Source: an uncultured Eubacteriales bacterium (GTDB lineage Bacteria; Bacillota; Clostridia; Oscillospirales; Acutalibacteraceae). Taken from it: a DNA stretch of 64,000 nucleotides. The notes under the pieces are model-generated. The model was not told where the DNA came from. It made no database searches and saw nothing but the letters and a program-made list of their open reading frames with translations. This document shows positions 8,952 to 19,900 of this stretch, piece by piece. Within the stretch, counting starts at the first letter, position 1, and each line of letters opens with the position of its first letter. Both the position numbers and the translations under genes were made by a program. The stretch covers positions 1-64,000 of the forward strand of contig CATONX010000002.1 in NCBI GenBank assembly GCA_951801675.1, read 5' to 3'.

Positions 8952-11900
8952 ATGTCAAAGCGTAAGCCAATTGTGAAGGCGATTTCACTGCTTGCAGCGG
9001 CGGCGATGATGGCAACCGTCACCACCGGCGCGGTAAGCGCGGCTCCCGGCGATTCCTCTCCGGTACGGCAGATGGAATACCTGGACAGAGGTCTGGTCAC
9101 CATGCAGAAGGCGGACGGTATCTACATGAGCTGGCGCTTTTTGGGAACCGACCCGGACGACGTCAGTTTCAACATTTACCGTGACAACGTCAAGATCGCA
9201 ACCGTAAGCGACTGCACCAATTACACCGATCCGGACGGCGACGAGTATTCTGAGTACGCGGTATCCGCAATCATCGACGGCGTGGAAAGCCCTGCGGAAG
9301 GCTCCAACCTTCCGGTGCTGGCCCAAAATGGTTCCGCAAACGGCAATTTTATCGAGCTCAAACTCGAAAATCCCGGCCCGAGAGCGTCCATCCAGTTCCG
9401 CAACGCGAGAGCGGACCTGTATGCGGCCACCGGCAAGTATTACTATATGCCGGTTGATCTGGACAGACTCAACCAGATGCAGACGGTAGTCAAAAATTAT
9501 AACGAAGGAAGAATTACCAAAGAAGCCTACGATGCGGCGGTCGCACAATTCCGTGATTATACCAATAAGCTGGGCCTCGATGAGACCGGCGGCAACGGTC
9601 CGACCCTGCGTCAGCTCGGCTATACCGAGGAAGGCGTTACGCCTCTTCGCACCGATGCAGAGGGCAAGCTGATGTACCGCACCGCCACTTATACCTCCAA
9701 CGACATGTCCACCGCGGATCTGGACGGCGACGGCCAATACGAGCTGATCGTCAAGTGGGATCCTTCCGATTCCCGCGATTCCATGATCTCCTATGAGACC
9801 TCCGCTCCCTGCGTGATCGACGCATACGACATCGTGGACGGACAAGCTGTCCTGATGTGGAGAATCGACATGGGTTACAACATCCGTGCCGGCGCTCACG
9901 ACACGCAGATGCAGGTCTATGACTTTGACGGCGACGGCAAGGGTGAGATCATCCTGCGCACCGCCGACGGCACCACCTCCGGCACCGTCACCGACGGTGT
10001 TTACACCCCGGCTTATGTGGTGGGCAATCAGGACGCCGCCAACATCGAGCAGTACCTGATTCAGGGTAACGCCGAAAAGGTAAACGCCCTGACCACCAAT
10101 ATTCTGAAGAATTATTCCATCGTCTGGGAAGATCCGGTTTACAACAACAATGCCGGTGAAGCGGGCCAGGACGGCTACATCACCACCGGTTCCTATAAGG
10201 GCAACTTTATGGACCAGACCTGGTGTAAGGTATTCTGCTACGGTCCCTCCTCCGGACCTGGCGACGAATACATCACCGCTTTTGACGGCGAAACCGGTAA
10301 GATCCTCGATGCGGTTCCTTATCAGTTCGCCATTACGGAAGATATGTGGGGCATCACGCCTTACTGCCGCAGAAGCGCAGGCTGCTCGGGTAAAATCCAG
10401 GAATCCGACGCTGCCCATATCAAGGCGGACCCGACGTATGTTCCTCAGTATTTCTGGGTGGAAAACGACAATGCCAACGACATCGGCAACAACTACATGA
10501 TGTTCAACGATTCCACCGGAAACCGGTCCGGTCGTTTCCTCGGCGCGGTTGCGACCCTCGACGGAAAAACTCCCAGCGCGCTGATCGTGCGCGGTTACTA
10601 TGCCAGAACCACCATCGCGGCTTACACCATCAAGGACAACAAGCTGGTGCCCACCGCGACCTTTGATTCCTCCGAGTATGAGAATCATCTGGATTACGAA
10701 TGCCGCGGCAACCATAACATGGGTGCTGCCGACATCGACAACGACGGCATGGACGAGGTGATTTACGGCTCCATGGCGTGGGATCTGGACGGCAACAAGC
10801 TGGTTCCCAAGTATGTGGTCGGTGTCTCGATGCCTGACACGCAAAAGGCTCCGGCTTCCGGAACCGCTATGGATCCGAAGGCAGGCTACAATGAGGACGG
10901 TTCCATTAAGGAAGGCTATCGGTTCTCTTATAACTACCATGGCGACGCCATTCACATCCTTCCGATGGATAAGACCAATCGGATGGTCGTTATGACCCCG
11001 CATGAAGACTCCGGCGACGCGGTGCGCGGCTGGGCGGCTTCTATGGACGTGCATGACGCGGCCACCGGCGAAGTGCTGGCCATGTCCTGGCGCTCTGGCG
11101 ACCAGGGACGCGGCGCGGCCGGCAACGTGGATCCGTGGAATCCGGATACCATCGTTGCGACCGGCAACATCTCCATCAACCTGAAAACCGGTCAAAAGAG
11201 CAGCGTGGGTGCCGGCTCCAACGGCCTCATCTACTGGACTGGTTCTCTGGTTACCCAGATCCTCAACAGCACCATCGATCAGGTTGGCGCCAACAATAGA
11301 ACCGAACGTGTCATGAGCTTCTCCGGCGCGTCCTTCAACAACGGCTCCAAGACCAACACCGGCCTGCAGGCGGACCTGTTCGGTGACTGGCGCGAAGAGC
11401 TGGTTCTGCGCTCCGGCGCCGACACCATCCGTATCTACACCACAAATATGCCCACCCAGTATAAGATCCGTACCCTGATGCATGACCCGGCTTACCGCAA
11501 CGGCGTTGCCTGCGAGAACACCGCTTACAACCAGAGCCCGCATCCGGGCTTCTTCCTGGGTTATGAAGGCGATGTGACCGAGGTCAACAAGGTCAATGGC
11601 TCCATCATTCCCAACTCCGATCCGATCATTGCGACTGGCAAGAGAGACGACATCTCCATTGTTACTCCGGAGAACAAGCTCCCCACTACTGCCACCGCTT
11701 CCGCTCTCGCCTATCAGCCCAACGAGAAGATCACCATTACGGTGAATGCGCCGGCAGGGATGGAAAAGGTTTGGCTGGTCAACGAGTGGGGCGACGGCCT
11801 GGCTGCTGATACCACCGTTGCGAAGGACACCGACCGGGATATCTGGACCTTTGAGTTTACCCTCGGCACCAAGGGCGACCGTACGCTGACGGTTATGGCA

Positions 11901-12263
11901 GACGGCCTGCGTCAGTGCGAGGTAAGCTTCGTTATCACCAACGAGTCGGTCGCGCCTCCCGCCCAGGAAGCCCCCCAGGCAATCTCTGCAAAAGGAAAGA
12001 CGACCGTCAAGGTTAACGAGCCCTTTGCAGTTACCATTCAGACCAACCAGGCGGTTTCCTTTGTCCGTCTCTTCAACGAGAGCGGCATGGGCCTTGCTCC
12101 GATTTCCCTGAGCTATGTGGACAATGCGGACGGCACCCGTACCTGGACGTACACCACCAGTGTCGGTTCCGTTGGCACTCGTACCCTTAACGTGCGCGTA
12201 GCCGGAGCGGATCGTGTGTACGAAGCCACTGATGTCAACTACACGGTGAGAATCACTCGGTAG
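8952..12263 (+). CDS. Secreted rhamnogalacturonan lyase, PL11 family, with two C-terminal accessory modules
   Basis: Signal peptide; RQMEYLDRGLVTMQKADGIYMSWRFLGTDPDDVSFNIYRD..., DLDGDGQYELIVKWDPSDSRD, QADLFGDWREELVLRS, MHDPAYRNGVACENTAYNQSPHPGFFLG. Confidence 0.92.
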   Translation: MSKRKPIVKAISLLAAAAMMATVTTGAVSAAPGDSSPVRQMEYLDRGLVTMQKADGIYMSWRFLGTDPDDVSFNIYRDNVKIATVSDCTNYTDPDGDEYSEYAVSAIIDGVESPAEGSNLPVLAQNGSANGNFIELKLENPGPRASIQFRNARADLYAATGKYYYMPVDLDRLNQMQTVVKNYNEGRITKEAYDAAVAQFRDYTNKLGLDETGGNGPTLRQLGYTEEGVTPLRTDAEGKLMYRTATYTSNDMSTADLDGDGQYELIVKWDPSDSRDSMISYETSAPCVIDAYDIVDGQAVLMWRIDMGYNIRAGAHDTQMQVYDFDGDGKGEIILRTADGTTSGTVTDGVYTPAYVVGNQDAANIEQYLIQGNAEKVNALTTNILKNYSIVWEDPVYNNNAGEAGQDGYITTGSYKGNFMDQTWCKVFCYGPSSGPGDEYITAFDGETGKILDAVPYQFAITEDMWGITPYCRRSAGCSGKIQESDAAHIKADPTYVPQYFWVENDNANDIGNNYMMFNDSTGNRSGRFLGAVATLDGKTPSALIVRGYYARTTIAAYTIKDNKLVPTATFDSSEYENHLDYECRGNHNMGAADIDNDGMDEVIYGSMAWDLDGNKLVPKYVVGVSMPDTQKAPASGTAMDPKAGYNEDGSIKEGYRFSYNYHGDAIHILPMDKTNRMVVMTPHEDSGDAVRGWAASMDVHDAATGEVLAMSWRSGDQGRGAAGNVDPWNPDTIVATGNISINLKTGQKSSVGAGSNGLIYWTGSLVTQILNSTIDQVGANNRTERVMSFSGASFNNGSKTNTGLQADLFGDWREELVLRSGADTIRIYTTNMPTQYKIRTLMHDPAYRNGVACENTAYNQSPHPGFFLGYEGDVTEVNKVNGSIIPNSDPIIATGKRDDISIVTPENKLPTTATASALAYQPNEKITITVNAPAGMEKVWLVNEWGDGLAADTTVAKDTDRDIWTFEFTLGTKGDRTLTVMADGLRQCEVSFVITNESVAPPAQEAPQAISAKGKTTVKVNEPFAVTIQTNQAVSFVRLFNESGMGLAPISLSYVDNADGTRTWTYTTSVGSVGTRTLNVRVAGADRVYEATDVNYTVRITR

Positions 12264-12753
12264 TATTGACGTTAGAACAGCACCCAAAAAAACGATCATA
12301 GCGGCAGCGGCGCAGGGACCGGATGGCACTCCCGGGTTTATACCGTCGTGCAAAGGCGTGCAGACACTGGCTGCGCATTCAAAAATGCCGCTGCGTGCTT
12401 GAAAAACTTGTACTGATAACTGATATAAAAAAATCAATAGACTACCAATCCAAATATTACCTGAAAGGCGGCGAAAAGTTTCTGTTTGATATAAAAAGAG
12501 CAGGAAAAAGAAATGTAATGGCAAGTGATACAAAAAAATTCATATTCTTATACAAAAATATATGTTTTGGTTTGGGATATTTGTCTTAAAGTTTGGTTTA
12601 CAAAAATTTGATGCAAGATTCACAAAAAGGTACAGACAATTCAAGGCATTCTATCAATTGACTAAATTTTTTTATGTTGATAAGATAATTAATGTTCAAC
12701 TGTGTGCCATACACAGAATAAACGAACAAAAAAGAAAAGGAGATGGACAGAGT

Positions 12754-15700
12754 ATGAAAGCAAAGAAACTCTTGGCAGTTCTTCTGAGCCTGGCGATGAT
12801 CGCGACCATGTTCCCGGTTGTTGTCTTTGGTGCGGATGAACCGTCCGACCTGCTGCCGACCTACCAGTTCGACTTTGGTATGACGTCAACGCCGGTTATG
12901 GCGGGATGGACTCCTGTCACCATTAACGCTCAAAAGAATCCCTCAGAGGCGTCGAGTACCATGTACTCGGCAGGAAGCGGGTACGGCTTCATCAGCCCGA
13001 TTAGCAGTCTGATTTCCCGTGACCGCAGCAGCGGCAACACCTATGGCGCCAACCAGATGGAACGGGACTGGGTAGGCTCCAAGGACTGGCAGTTTAAGGC
13101 GGACGTGAAGCCCGGCACCTACAACGTCATCGTGTACTGCACCGATATGCTGGCCGGCACCGCCAACAACGTGGATATCAATATCAACGGCCAGGATTAT
13201 GCCAGCATGAAGGCTGTCAAGGTGGAAACCAATCAGGGCATGACCTATGCGCTGATCGAAAACCTGACCGTGACGGCGGAAAACAGCAGTTTCCTCTTCC
13301 ACTTTACCTCCACCAATTCCGGCTACGTCAACGGCATCGAGATTTTCGATCCCCGTTCCAGCCGTACGCCCTCCCTTGTCAGCGTGACCAACCCCTCTGA
13401 GGCGGTTATCTACAAGGGCGAATCCCTCCCCACTCCTCCCTCCACTGTAAAGGTCAAGCTGAGTGACAACAAGGAATTGGATGCCACCATCGGCGAATGG
13501 AAACTGGACAAGGAATTTGATCCCAATAACTTCACCACTTATACATATACCGGCACCATCCCTGCGGTGGAAGGTGTGTTCACCAACGACGGGAATATGA
13601 CGGCAACCTTCAAGGTCACCTACCTGGAGAAGCCCTATATCTCCACCGTGATGGACACCACACCTATCCTGCTTACCTCCGGTAAGCCGCTGCCCTCCTT
13701 CCCGACGCAGGTGGAGGTTAAGCTCAATAACGGTACCATCGCTACCGTCCAGGTAGGCGAATGGACCTCCGAGAATCCCTTCAATCCGGACGTGTTCGGC
13801 ACCTACACCTACACCGCCGACTTGGTGGTTACGGACGCGTTCAATAACATCAATAACCTCAAAGCAACCCAGAAGGTGAACTATCTGCAGGAAACCCCTG
13901 CCTATAATTCCAAGGACCGTTCCATGGAATGGCTGGACCGCGGCGTGATCGCCATGAAGTCCACCGACGGCATCTTCATCTCCTGGCGCCTGCTCGCTTC
14001 CGAGTATGGCACGGACATTGCGTTCAACATCTACCGCAACGGCGAGAAGATCAACGCAGCGCCCATCACCGATAAGACCAACTACGTCGATGTGGACGGC
14101 AAGGAAGGCGATCTTTACCGTGTAGAAACCATCTTAGAGGGCAAGAGCACCCTTTCGAAGGAAGTCAGCGCCCTCCAGGATAATTATCTCGAGCTCCCGA
14201 TCCAGAACCCGGGCAACCATCCGGTGGTTACCGGTGCCGGTTCCGGTGCTACTTACACCGCCAACGACTGCTCCGCGGCGGATGTGGACGGCGATGGCGA
14301 GTACGAGATTCTGGTGAAATGGTATCCCACCAACCAGTTTGACTCCGCCTCCGGCAAGCTGAGCAGCCCGACCATCTTCGACTGCTATAAGCTCGACGGC
14401 ACCGCCCTGTGGAGAATCAACCTGGGTTACAACATTTCCTCCGGTGCTCACTTCAGCCAGTTCATGTTCTATGATTTCGATCAGGACGGCAAGGCTGAGT
14501 TCGTCGTCAAGACGGCGGACGGCACCAAGGTTTATGCGCCTGACGAAAACGGCAAGCTTCCCACCTATGAGGAAGAAGAAGCCGGTAAGGGCCTCATCGG
14601 CGTCGTGGGTGACCCGACCAAGAACGGCACCTACATCGCTTACGATGCCAACCCTGCCATGCAGGAAGCCATTGCCAATGGCACCATTTCCCGCGGCAAG
14701 ACCGGTCACGCCTGGGGCGGCCCGGAATATCTGACCGCGTTTAACGGCATGACCGGTGAGATCATCGACACCACCAACTACTATCCCGCGGTACAAGGCG
14801 AGGTCACCGGCAACCAGAGCTGGTGGGGCGACGATACCTTCAACCGTGCGGACCGCTTCTGCGGCGCGGTTGGTTACATCCCCAACCCCAACAACAAAGA
14901 GCAGGCCATCCCGGCCGCTATCATGCAGCGCGGTTACTATAAGAGAACTGCCATTGCCGCCTACGTGCTCATCGACGGCAAGCTGCAGCAGGCCTGGAAG
15001 ATTTCCACCGAAGATAATCCCTATGTCTATGGCCGCGGCGTGCATACCTCCGCTGCTGCGGACATCGACGGTGACGGCTTTGACGAGTACATCACCGGCG
15101 CCATGGCCATCGATCAGGACGGCACCCTCCTGTGGGCGCTGGATCCCGATAAGGCAAGCGCCGATCTGCACGGCGACGCTCTGCACATCGCCGCCATGCT
15201 CCCCCAGACCACCAACCTGCAGGTTATGCAGCCCTATGAGAACAAGAGCTCTACCTATGACTTCACTGTAGTGGACGGCGTTTCCGGCTCCATTGTCTTC
15301 GGTGACCGGAAGGTCGGCAGCTACGACACCGGCCGCGGCTGCGCCGGCAACATTACCCCGAACCCGGGCTACGAAGTCTGGGCCCATCGTCCCAACAGTG
15401 AGAACCCCGATCAGGCGAGAACCGGTTCCATTTACTCTGCGGACGGCAAGGTAGTCGTGGAAGAGAAGCCCATGGGCTTCCTGTGCAACTGGACCGCTTA
15501 CTGGGACGGCGACCTGCTCGCCGAACTGCCCGACGGCCAGGATCCGACTGCTGCCAACGGCGATACCGCCCAGACCGTCTATAAGTACAACTGGGAAACC
15601 AATGAAATGGATGTTCTGGATGTCTTCGAAGGCACCTTCACCAACAACGGCACCAAGAACACCCCGAACCTGTCCGCCGACCTGCTGGGCGACTGGCGTG

Positions 15701-16524
15701 AGGAAATCGTCGCGAGAACAGAGGATTCTTCCGCCCTGCGGATCTACTCCACCACCATCCCGACCGATTACATGATCTACACCCTCATGCACGATCCCAC
15801 ATACCGCCTGGCCATCGCCAGACAGAACACTGCGTACAACCAGCCGCCGCACCTGGGTTACTACCTGGGCGAGGACAACAAGGATCAGGTTCTGGCTATG
15901 GAGCTTCCCACCTATGCGATGCATTACACCAATGCACCGATTGAGATTTCTGCCTCTGCGGACAAGGAAGCCTATACGCCCAATGAGACCATTACGGTCA
16001 ATGTCACCACCGATAAGAACGTGAATAAGGCCTACCTGGTCAGCGAGACCGGCATGGGCCTGGCCACCACCCGTTCCTTCGTGGAGAATGAAGACGGTTC
16101 CATCACCTGGACCCTGACCTTCTCTCTGGCCACCAAGGGCGCTCGTACCCTGAGCGTGTACACCGACGGCGTTGATACCGGCGTGGATGTCAGCTTCTAT
16201 GTCGGCGAAGCATCGGTTGCCCCGGGCACCGACGAGGTCAAGCTGATCAGCGCGACGATGGATCCGACCGGCAAGGTCAACGAGCCCATCACCGCTACCA
16301 TCAAGACCTCCACCAACGTTGCCAAGGTTCGCCTCTTCAACGAGAGCGGCATGGGCCTCGCTCCCACCACCTGCACCTATGTGGACGAGGGCGATGTTCG
16401 TACCTGGACCTATACCCTCAGCGTCGGTACTCCTGGCCCCCGTAACTTTACGGTAAAGGCTGCCGGTTCTGACCTTACCTGGGCGGAGAATACTCTGAGC
16501 CTGCAGGTTCGCGTTACCCGGTAA
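12754..16524 (+). CDS. Secreted rhamnogalacturonan lyase, PL11 family, with extra N-terminal malectin/CBM-like domain, two bacterial Ig-like-type segments and two C-terminal modules
   Basis: Start MKAKKLLAVLLSLAMIATMFPVVVFGA after aaaggag; catalytic part RSMEWLDRGVIAMKSTDGIFISWRLLASEYGTDIAFNIYRNG..., LSADLLGDWREEIVART. Confidence 0.92.
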   Translation: MKAKKLLAVLLSLAMIATMFPVVVFGADEPSDLLPTYQFDFGMTSTPVMAGWTPVTINAQKNPSEASSTMYSAGSGYGFISPISSLISRDRSSGNTYGANQMERDWVGSKDWQFKADVKPGTYNVIVYCTDMLAGTANNVDININGQDYASMKAVKVETNQGMTYALIENLTVTAENSSFLFHFTSTNSGYVNGIEIFDPRSSRTPSLVSVTNPSEAVIYKGESLPTPPSTVKVKLSDNKELDATIGEWKLDKEFDPNNFTTYTYTGTIPAVEGVFTNDGNMTATFKVTYLEKPYISTVMDTTPILLTSGKPLPSFPTQVEVKLNNGTIATVQVGEWTSENPFNPDVFGTYTYTADLVVTDAFNNINNLKATQKVNYLQETPAYNSKDRSMEWLDRGVIAMKSTDGIFISWRLLASEYGTDIAFNIYRNGEKINAAPITDKTNYVDVDGKEGDLYRVETILEGKSTLSKEVSALQDNYLELPIQNPGNHPVVTGAGSGATYTANDCSAADVDGDGEYEILVKWYPTNQFDSASGKLSSPTIFDCYKLDGTALWRINLGYNISSGAHFSQFMFYDFDQDGKAEFVVKTADGTKVYAPDENGKLPTYEEEEAGKGLIGVVGDPTKNGTYIAYDANPAMQEAIANGTISRGKTGHAWGGPEYLTAFNGMTGEIIDTTNYYPAVQGEVTGNQSWWGDDTFNRADRFCGAVGYIPNPNNKEQAIPAAIMQRGYYKRTAIAAYVLIDGKLQQAWKISTEDNPYVYGRGVHTSAAADIDGDGFDEYITGAMAIDQDGTLLWALDPDKASADLHGDALHIAAMLPQTTNLQVMQPYENKSSTYDFTVVDGVSGSIVFGDRKVGSYDTGRGCAGNITPNPGYEVWAHRPNSENPDQARTGSIYSADGKVVVEEKPMGFLCNWTAYWDGDLLAELPDGQDPTAANGDTAQTVYKYNWETNEMDVLDVFEGTFTNNGTKNTPNLSADLLGDWREEIVARTEDSSALRIYSTTIPTDYMIYTLMHDPTYRLAIARQNTAYNQPPHLGYYLGEDNKDQVLAMELPTYAMHYTNAPIEISASADKEAYTPNETITVNVTTDKNVNKAYLVSETGMGLATTRSFVENEDGSITWTLTFSLATKGARTLSVYTDGVDTGVDVSFYVGEASVAPGTDEVKLISATMDPTGKVNEPITATIKTSTNVAKVRLFNESGMGLAPTTCTYVDEGDVRTWTYTLSVGTPGPRNFTVKAAGSDLTWAENTLSLQVRVTR

Positions 16525-16553
16525 CGGCACAACATCAATCCCATCGCACAAAG

Positions 16554-16594
16554 AAAGCCCCGCCTGCCCTTTCGGGTATGGCGGGGCTTTTTTG
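16554..16594 (+). terminator. Rho-independent terminator
   Basis: aaagccccgcctgccctttcgggtatggcggggctttttt. Confidence 0.85.
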
Positions 16595-16848
16595 CCTGGC
16601 GGAAGATTTCCGATCAGGAAAACGGGTCCGGAAAAACAGTTTCCATATAAAAGACTTGATAAAAACGCATTGGTTCTGCCTGTATGCAAAGACGACTTCC
16701 TGATGAGGAAAGCAACTGTATAAAAAATTCGTTGCTACTTAAATACATATAGTATTATATAAATTTGATTATGCGTTTTGGAATTAATTTTTGCCCGAAT
16801 AAAGCGCGTTTCCTTCATAGAAAAGCAAAAAGCGGCCCAGGAAAATGA

Positions 16849-16882
16849 TTCAGCCCGGCCTGATCAGACAGGCCGGGCTGAA
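16849..16882 (-). terminator. Hairpin (14-bp perfect arms) downstream of the third PL11 gene
   Basis: TTCAGCCCGGCCTG-ATCAGA-CAGGCCGGGCTGAA; no strong U-tract. Confidence 0.6.
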
Positions 16883-16915
16883 CCGGTAGAAAGGAGAAAA
16901 GAGGAATGAAACTAA

Positions 16916-19900
16916 TTATTTGGTCAGGCTAAACTGGATGGTCTTATCCGAATCGATCCATTTGCCTTCGGCGCCCTGCGCCTTCGCTGTCAGTGTACGC
17001 GAGCCGGGAGAACCCAGCGACAACGTCACCGTCCAGATGCGTTCGCCGCCCTCGTCCACATAAGTGGGAGTGGTAGAAGCGGCAAGGCCTGCGCCGGACT
17101 CGTTGAAGAACGCTACCTTGGTGACTGCGGTGGTAGTCCTGATCTCGAATGTAATCGGGGTATTGACCTTCATCGTTCCCGATACCAGTTTGACCCCATT
17201 GACCTGCGGATTGTCCCCCACCGGAGGTGCAACCGGCTTGCTGCCAACCGCAAACGACACGGCTACGCCGGACGCGGTCAAAACGCCGTCTTCCCCGGCT
17301 GCTAAAACGTTGAGCGTACGGCTGCCAGCGGTACCCAGCGGGAACTGAAGCGTCCATACTTTGTAGTTGCCCACCGTCTCCACGCCCGTAAAGGCCGCCA
17401 GGCCCAGGCCGGCTTCGGTTTGCAGCGCTACCTGGTTGACGTTTGTAGGCGTAGAGATGGTCGCGGTGATGGTTTCGTTGACCAGATACTGATCTTGGTC
17501 GGTGTTTGCGTTATAAACCGTGGAAGAAAGCTTGGGCTGGATGGACTGGAAGTAAACGTCCATACGCATATCCGAGCCATAATAGTAGCCCGTGTATGCC
17601 GGCTGGTTATACTCACCCTGCTGGCGGTTAATTTCCACCCGGTAGCGCCGGTCGGACATCAAAGTTGCCAGCTTGTGGGTGGAATCTTCGGCGTTAAAAT
17701 AGATGCGCAGCTCTGGCCCTGCTTCGTTGGTGGTGCCCAGAACCAGCTCTTCGCGGTAGTCGCCCAGAAGGTCAGCCTTGATGGCGGGCTGGCCCTTGGT
17801 GCCGCCGTGGACCAGGGTATCCTTGGTGCGCAGAATGTTGGTAAACGCGCCGCCCTTTCCATCGGAATCCTGAAGGGTCACGTTGGCTGCGGCGCCTAAG
17901 GTGCCGTTGGTGCCCGCAACTACCTGCGTGGTGAGATTGGGCCGCCAGTTAATGGTGAAATTGGTGCCCACGGAGGGGTTATACGCGGACTTTGTGCCGT
18001 CATACTGACGCAGACCGCCCAAAATGCCGATGGGCGTGGTACGGGTGCGGTTGTTGTTTCCTACCACCTGCCAGCCGGGCTCGTCGGTAAACTTGCCCAT
18101 GGTGGCGCGTCCATGGTAGAGGCTGGAGCCGGACCAGGCTTCGGCGGTGCCGTTTGCGTCAAAGTAGACGATTTCGCCGGTGTTGGCGTTTTGCATAATC
18201 GCGCCGACCCATCCGCCTTCCGCGGTATCCATCCAGGTCATGGGATCGGTCTGGTCGGGATGGAGGTACGCCACCTGAATGGCGTTGCCGTGCTGGATCT
18301 TATCCCAGGTGCCGGGGCCCACGCCCGGTTCGGTAGAGGTGGAACCGTTTGCAAAATGCCAGTAGTATTCCACGTGGCGGATGCTGCCGTCGCTGTTGTA
18401 GGTGACGCCGCCGTGGATGATCTCATCGTACCCGTCGCCGTCCACGTCCATGATGCTCATTTGATGCTGACCCTGTTCGGTGGCCGAGTAGCCCTTGCCG
18501 TTTTCGTCCCGGACCACATCGCGGGGAGTCTTGGGATCAAACACGTTCGGACCTTCACCGCGGCCCGGGCCGCCGTGGGTCCGGCTGTAAGCGACGCGTC
18601 CGCCGCTGTTGTTGTTGGCGCTGTTTTTAAACGGGTTGGGACATACTTCAAAGCCCGTGTCGGCGATGACCTTGCTGGTCAGATTTTCGCCGTCCCAATC
18701 ATAGCGGGTAAAGGTGGTGCGGGAATAGTAGCCGCGTCCCACCAGAGAGCTGGGGTTCTTGCCGGGGCCGTCCAGGTATGCTGCGGAACTCTTGCTGCGC
18801 TCCACCCGGTTCATGGGCTCGACGGTGGCGGTAAAATCGTTCCACAGAATGCCGATGTCCGGATAGTACTTGCCGGTGACGGGGTCTTTCATACCGGCCT
18901 GCACGGCATAGGGAATGGTGTCCATCTCTGCGCCCGTGGTGCCGTTGAACACGGTGTAGAATTCCGGCGCATCGATCACGTGGCCGCTGACAAACCGGTT
19001 TTGGGGATTGCGGTTGGCATAGAAGAGATGTGCCAGGGCCAGGGCTTCTTCGTCGGTAATGACGTGCTTTTTAAACGCAGCGGGATCCTTAGGCATGGCG
19101 TTGAGGATTTCCCACTGCTCCTGAGTCCAGCCGGTGTCGGCCGCACTTTCGACAAAGGTGTTGTAGGTTCCGGCGGTGCCTACCGGACCGGCTTCCTGCC
19201 CGTCCAGGCCCAGGCGCTCATAGTCGGCCGGGTACATGCCCAGCAGCACCTGCGGAGGATAGGCCCACCAGCCGTAGCCGCCGCGGTCTTCGTAGGCGTT
19301 GTATTCCAGGTTGGGGCCGTAATAGGCAGCCCGCACTTCAGGGTGATCCTGCCAGTTCTTAAAGAACTGGACCATCCACTGGAACAGCGTCCCGTTTTCC
19401 CGGGTAGCGGGAGTGGTAGTGCCGTCGTTGGTGCGGAAATCGTCCTCGTGGCTCCAGTTGCTCGTGCCGTCCCACCGGGTTTGGCCGGTTTCCACCATGG
19501 TGATGTAGGTGTAGGGAACGGAGTCGTCGTACACGCCGTTTTCAAAGCTTCTCCACTTGGAGCCGGGAGCGGTCTTGACTAAGAACTCGGCCTTGCCGTC
19601 TCCGTCCAGATCCTCCAGGTTGGGGGCGGAGTAGTGCTGGCCGGCGCGGATGTTGATGCCAAGGTTAATCTCCCACAAGATGGTGCCGTCCAGCTTATAG
19701 CACTGGTAAATAACCGGTGTGGTATAGTCGGGGTTGATCACGTCGGGGTTGTGGCCCTGCCACTTGATGACAAAGGAAAGCTGACCGGAGCCGTCCACAT
19801 CGGCAACCTGCATTTCGTCCATGTAGTAAGGCCAGGTCTGGGTTTCACCGGCAATGGTGCTATGCGGCAGCGTCACGTCGGCAGGACGATGCAGCGGGAA

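Noticed and set aside
8985-12533. 1182-aa minus-strand ORF antisense to the first PL11 gene
   Set aside because: Gly/Val/His/Ile-rich sequence typical of antisense frames opposite GC3-biased codons; no signal peptide or domain; the sense frame encodes a convincing PL11 lyase.
14134-16689. 851-aa minus-strand ORF antisense to the second PL11 gene
   Set aside because: Same antisense composition artefact; no recognisable family, no plausible RBS/promoter context.
18113-19582. 489-aa plus-strand ORF antisense to the third PL11 gene
   Set aside because: Antisense artefact (repetitive GVHV/AVGI composition).
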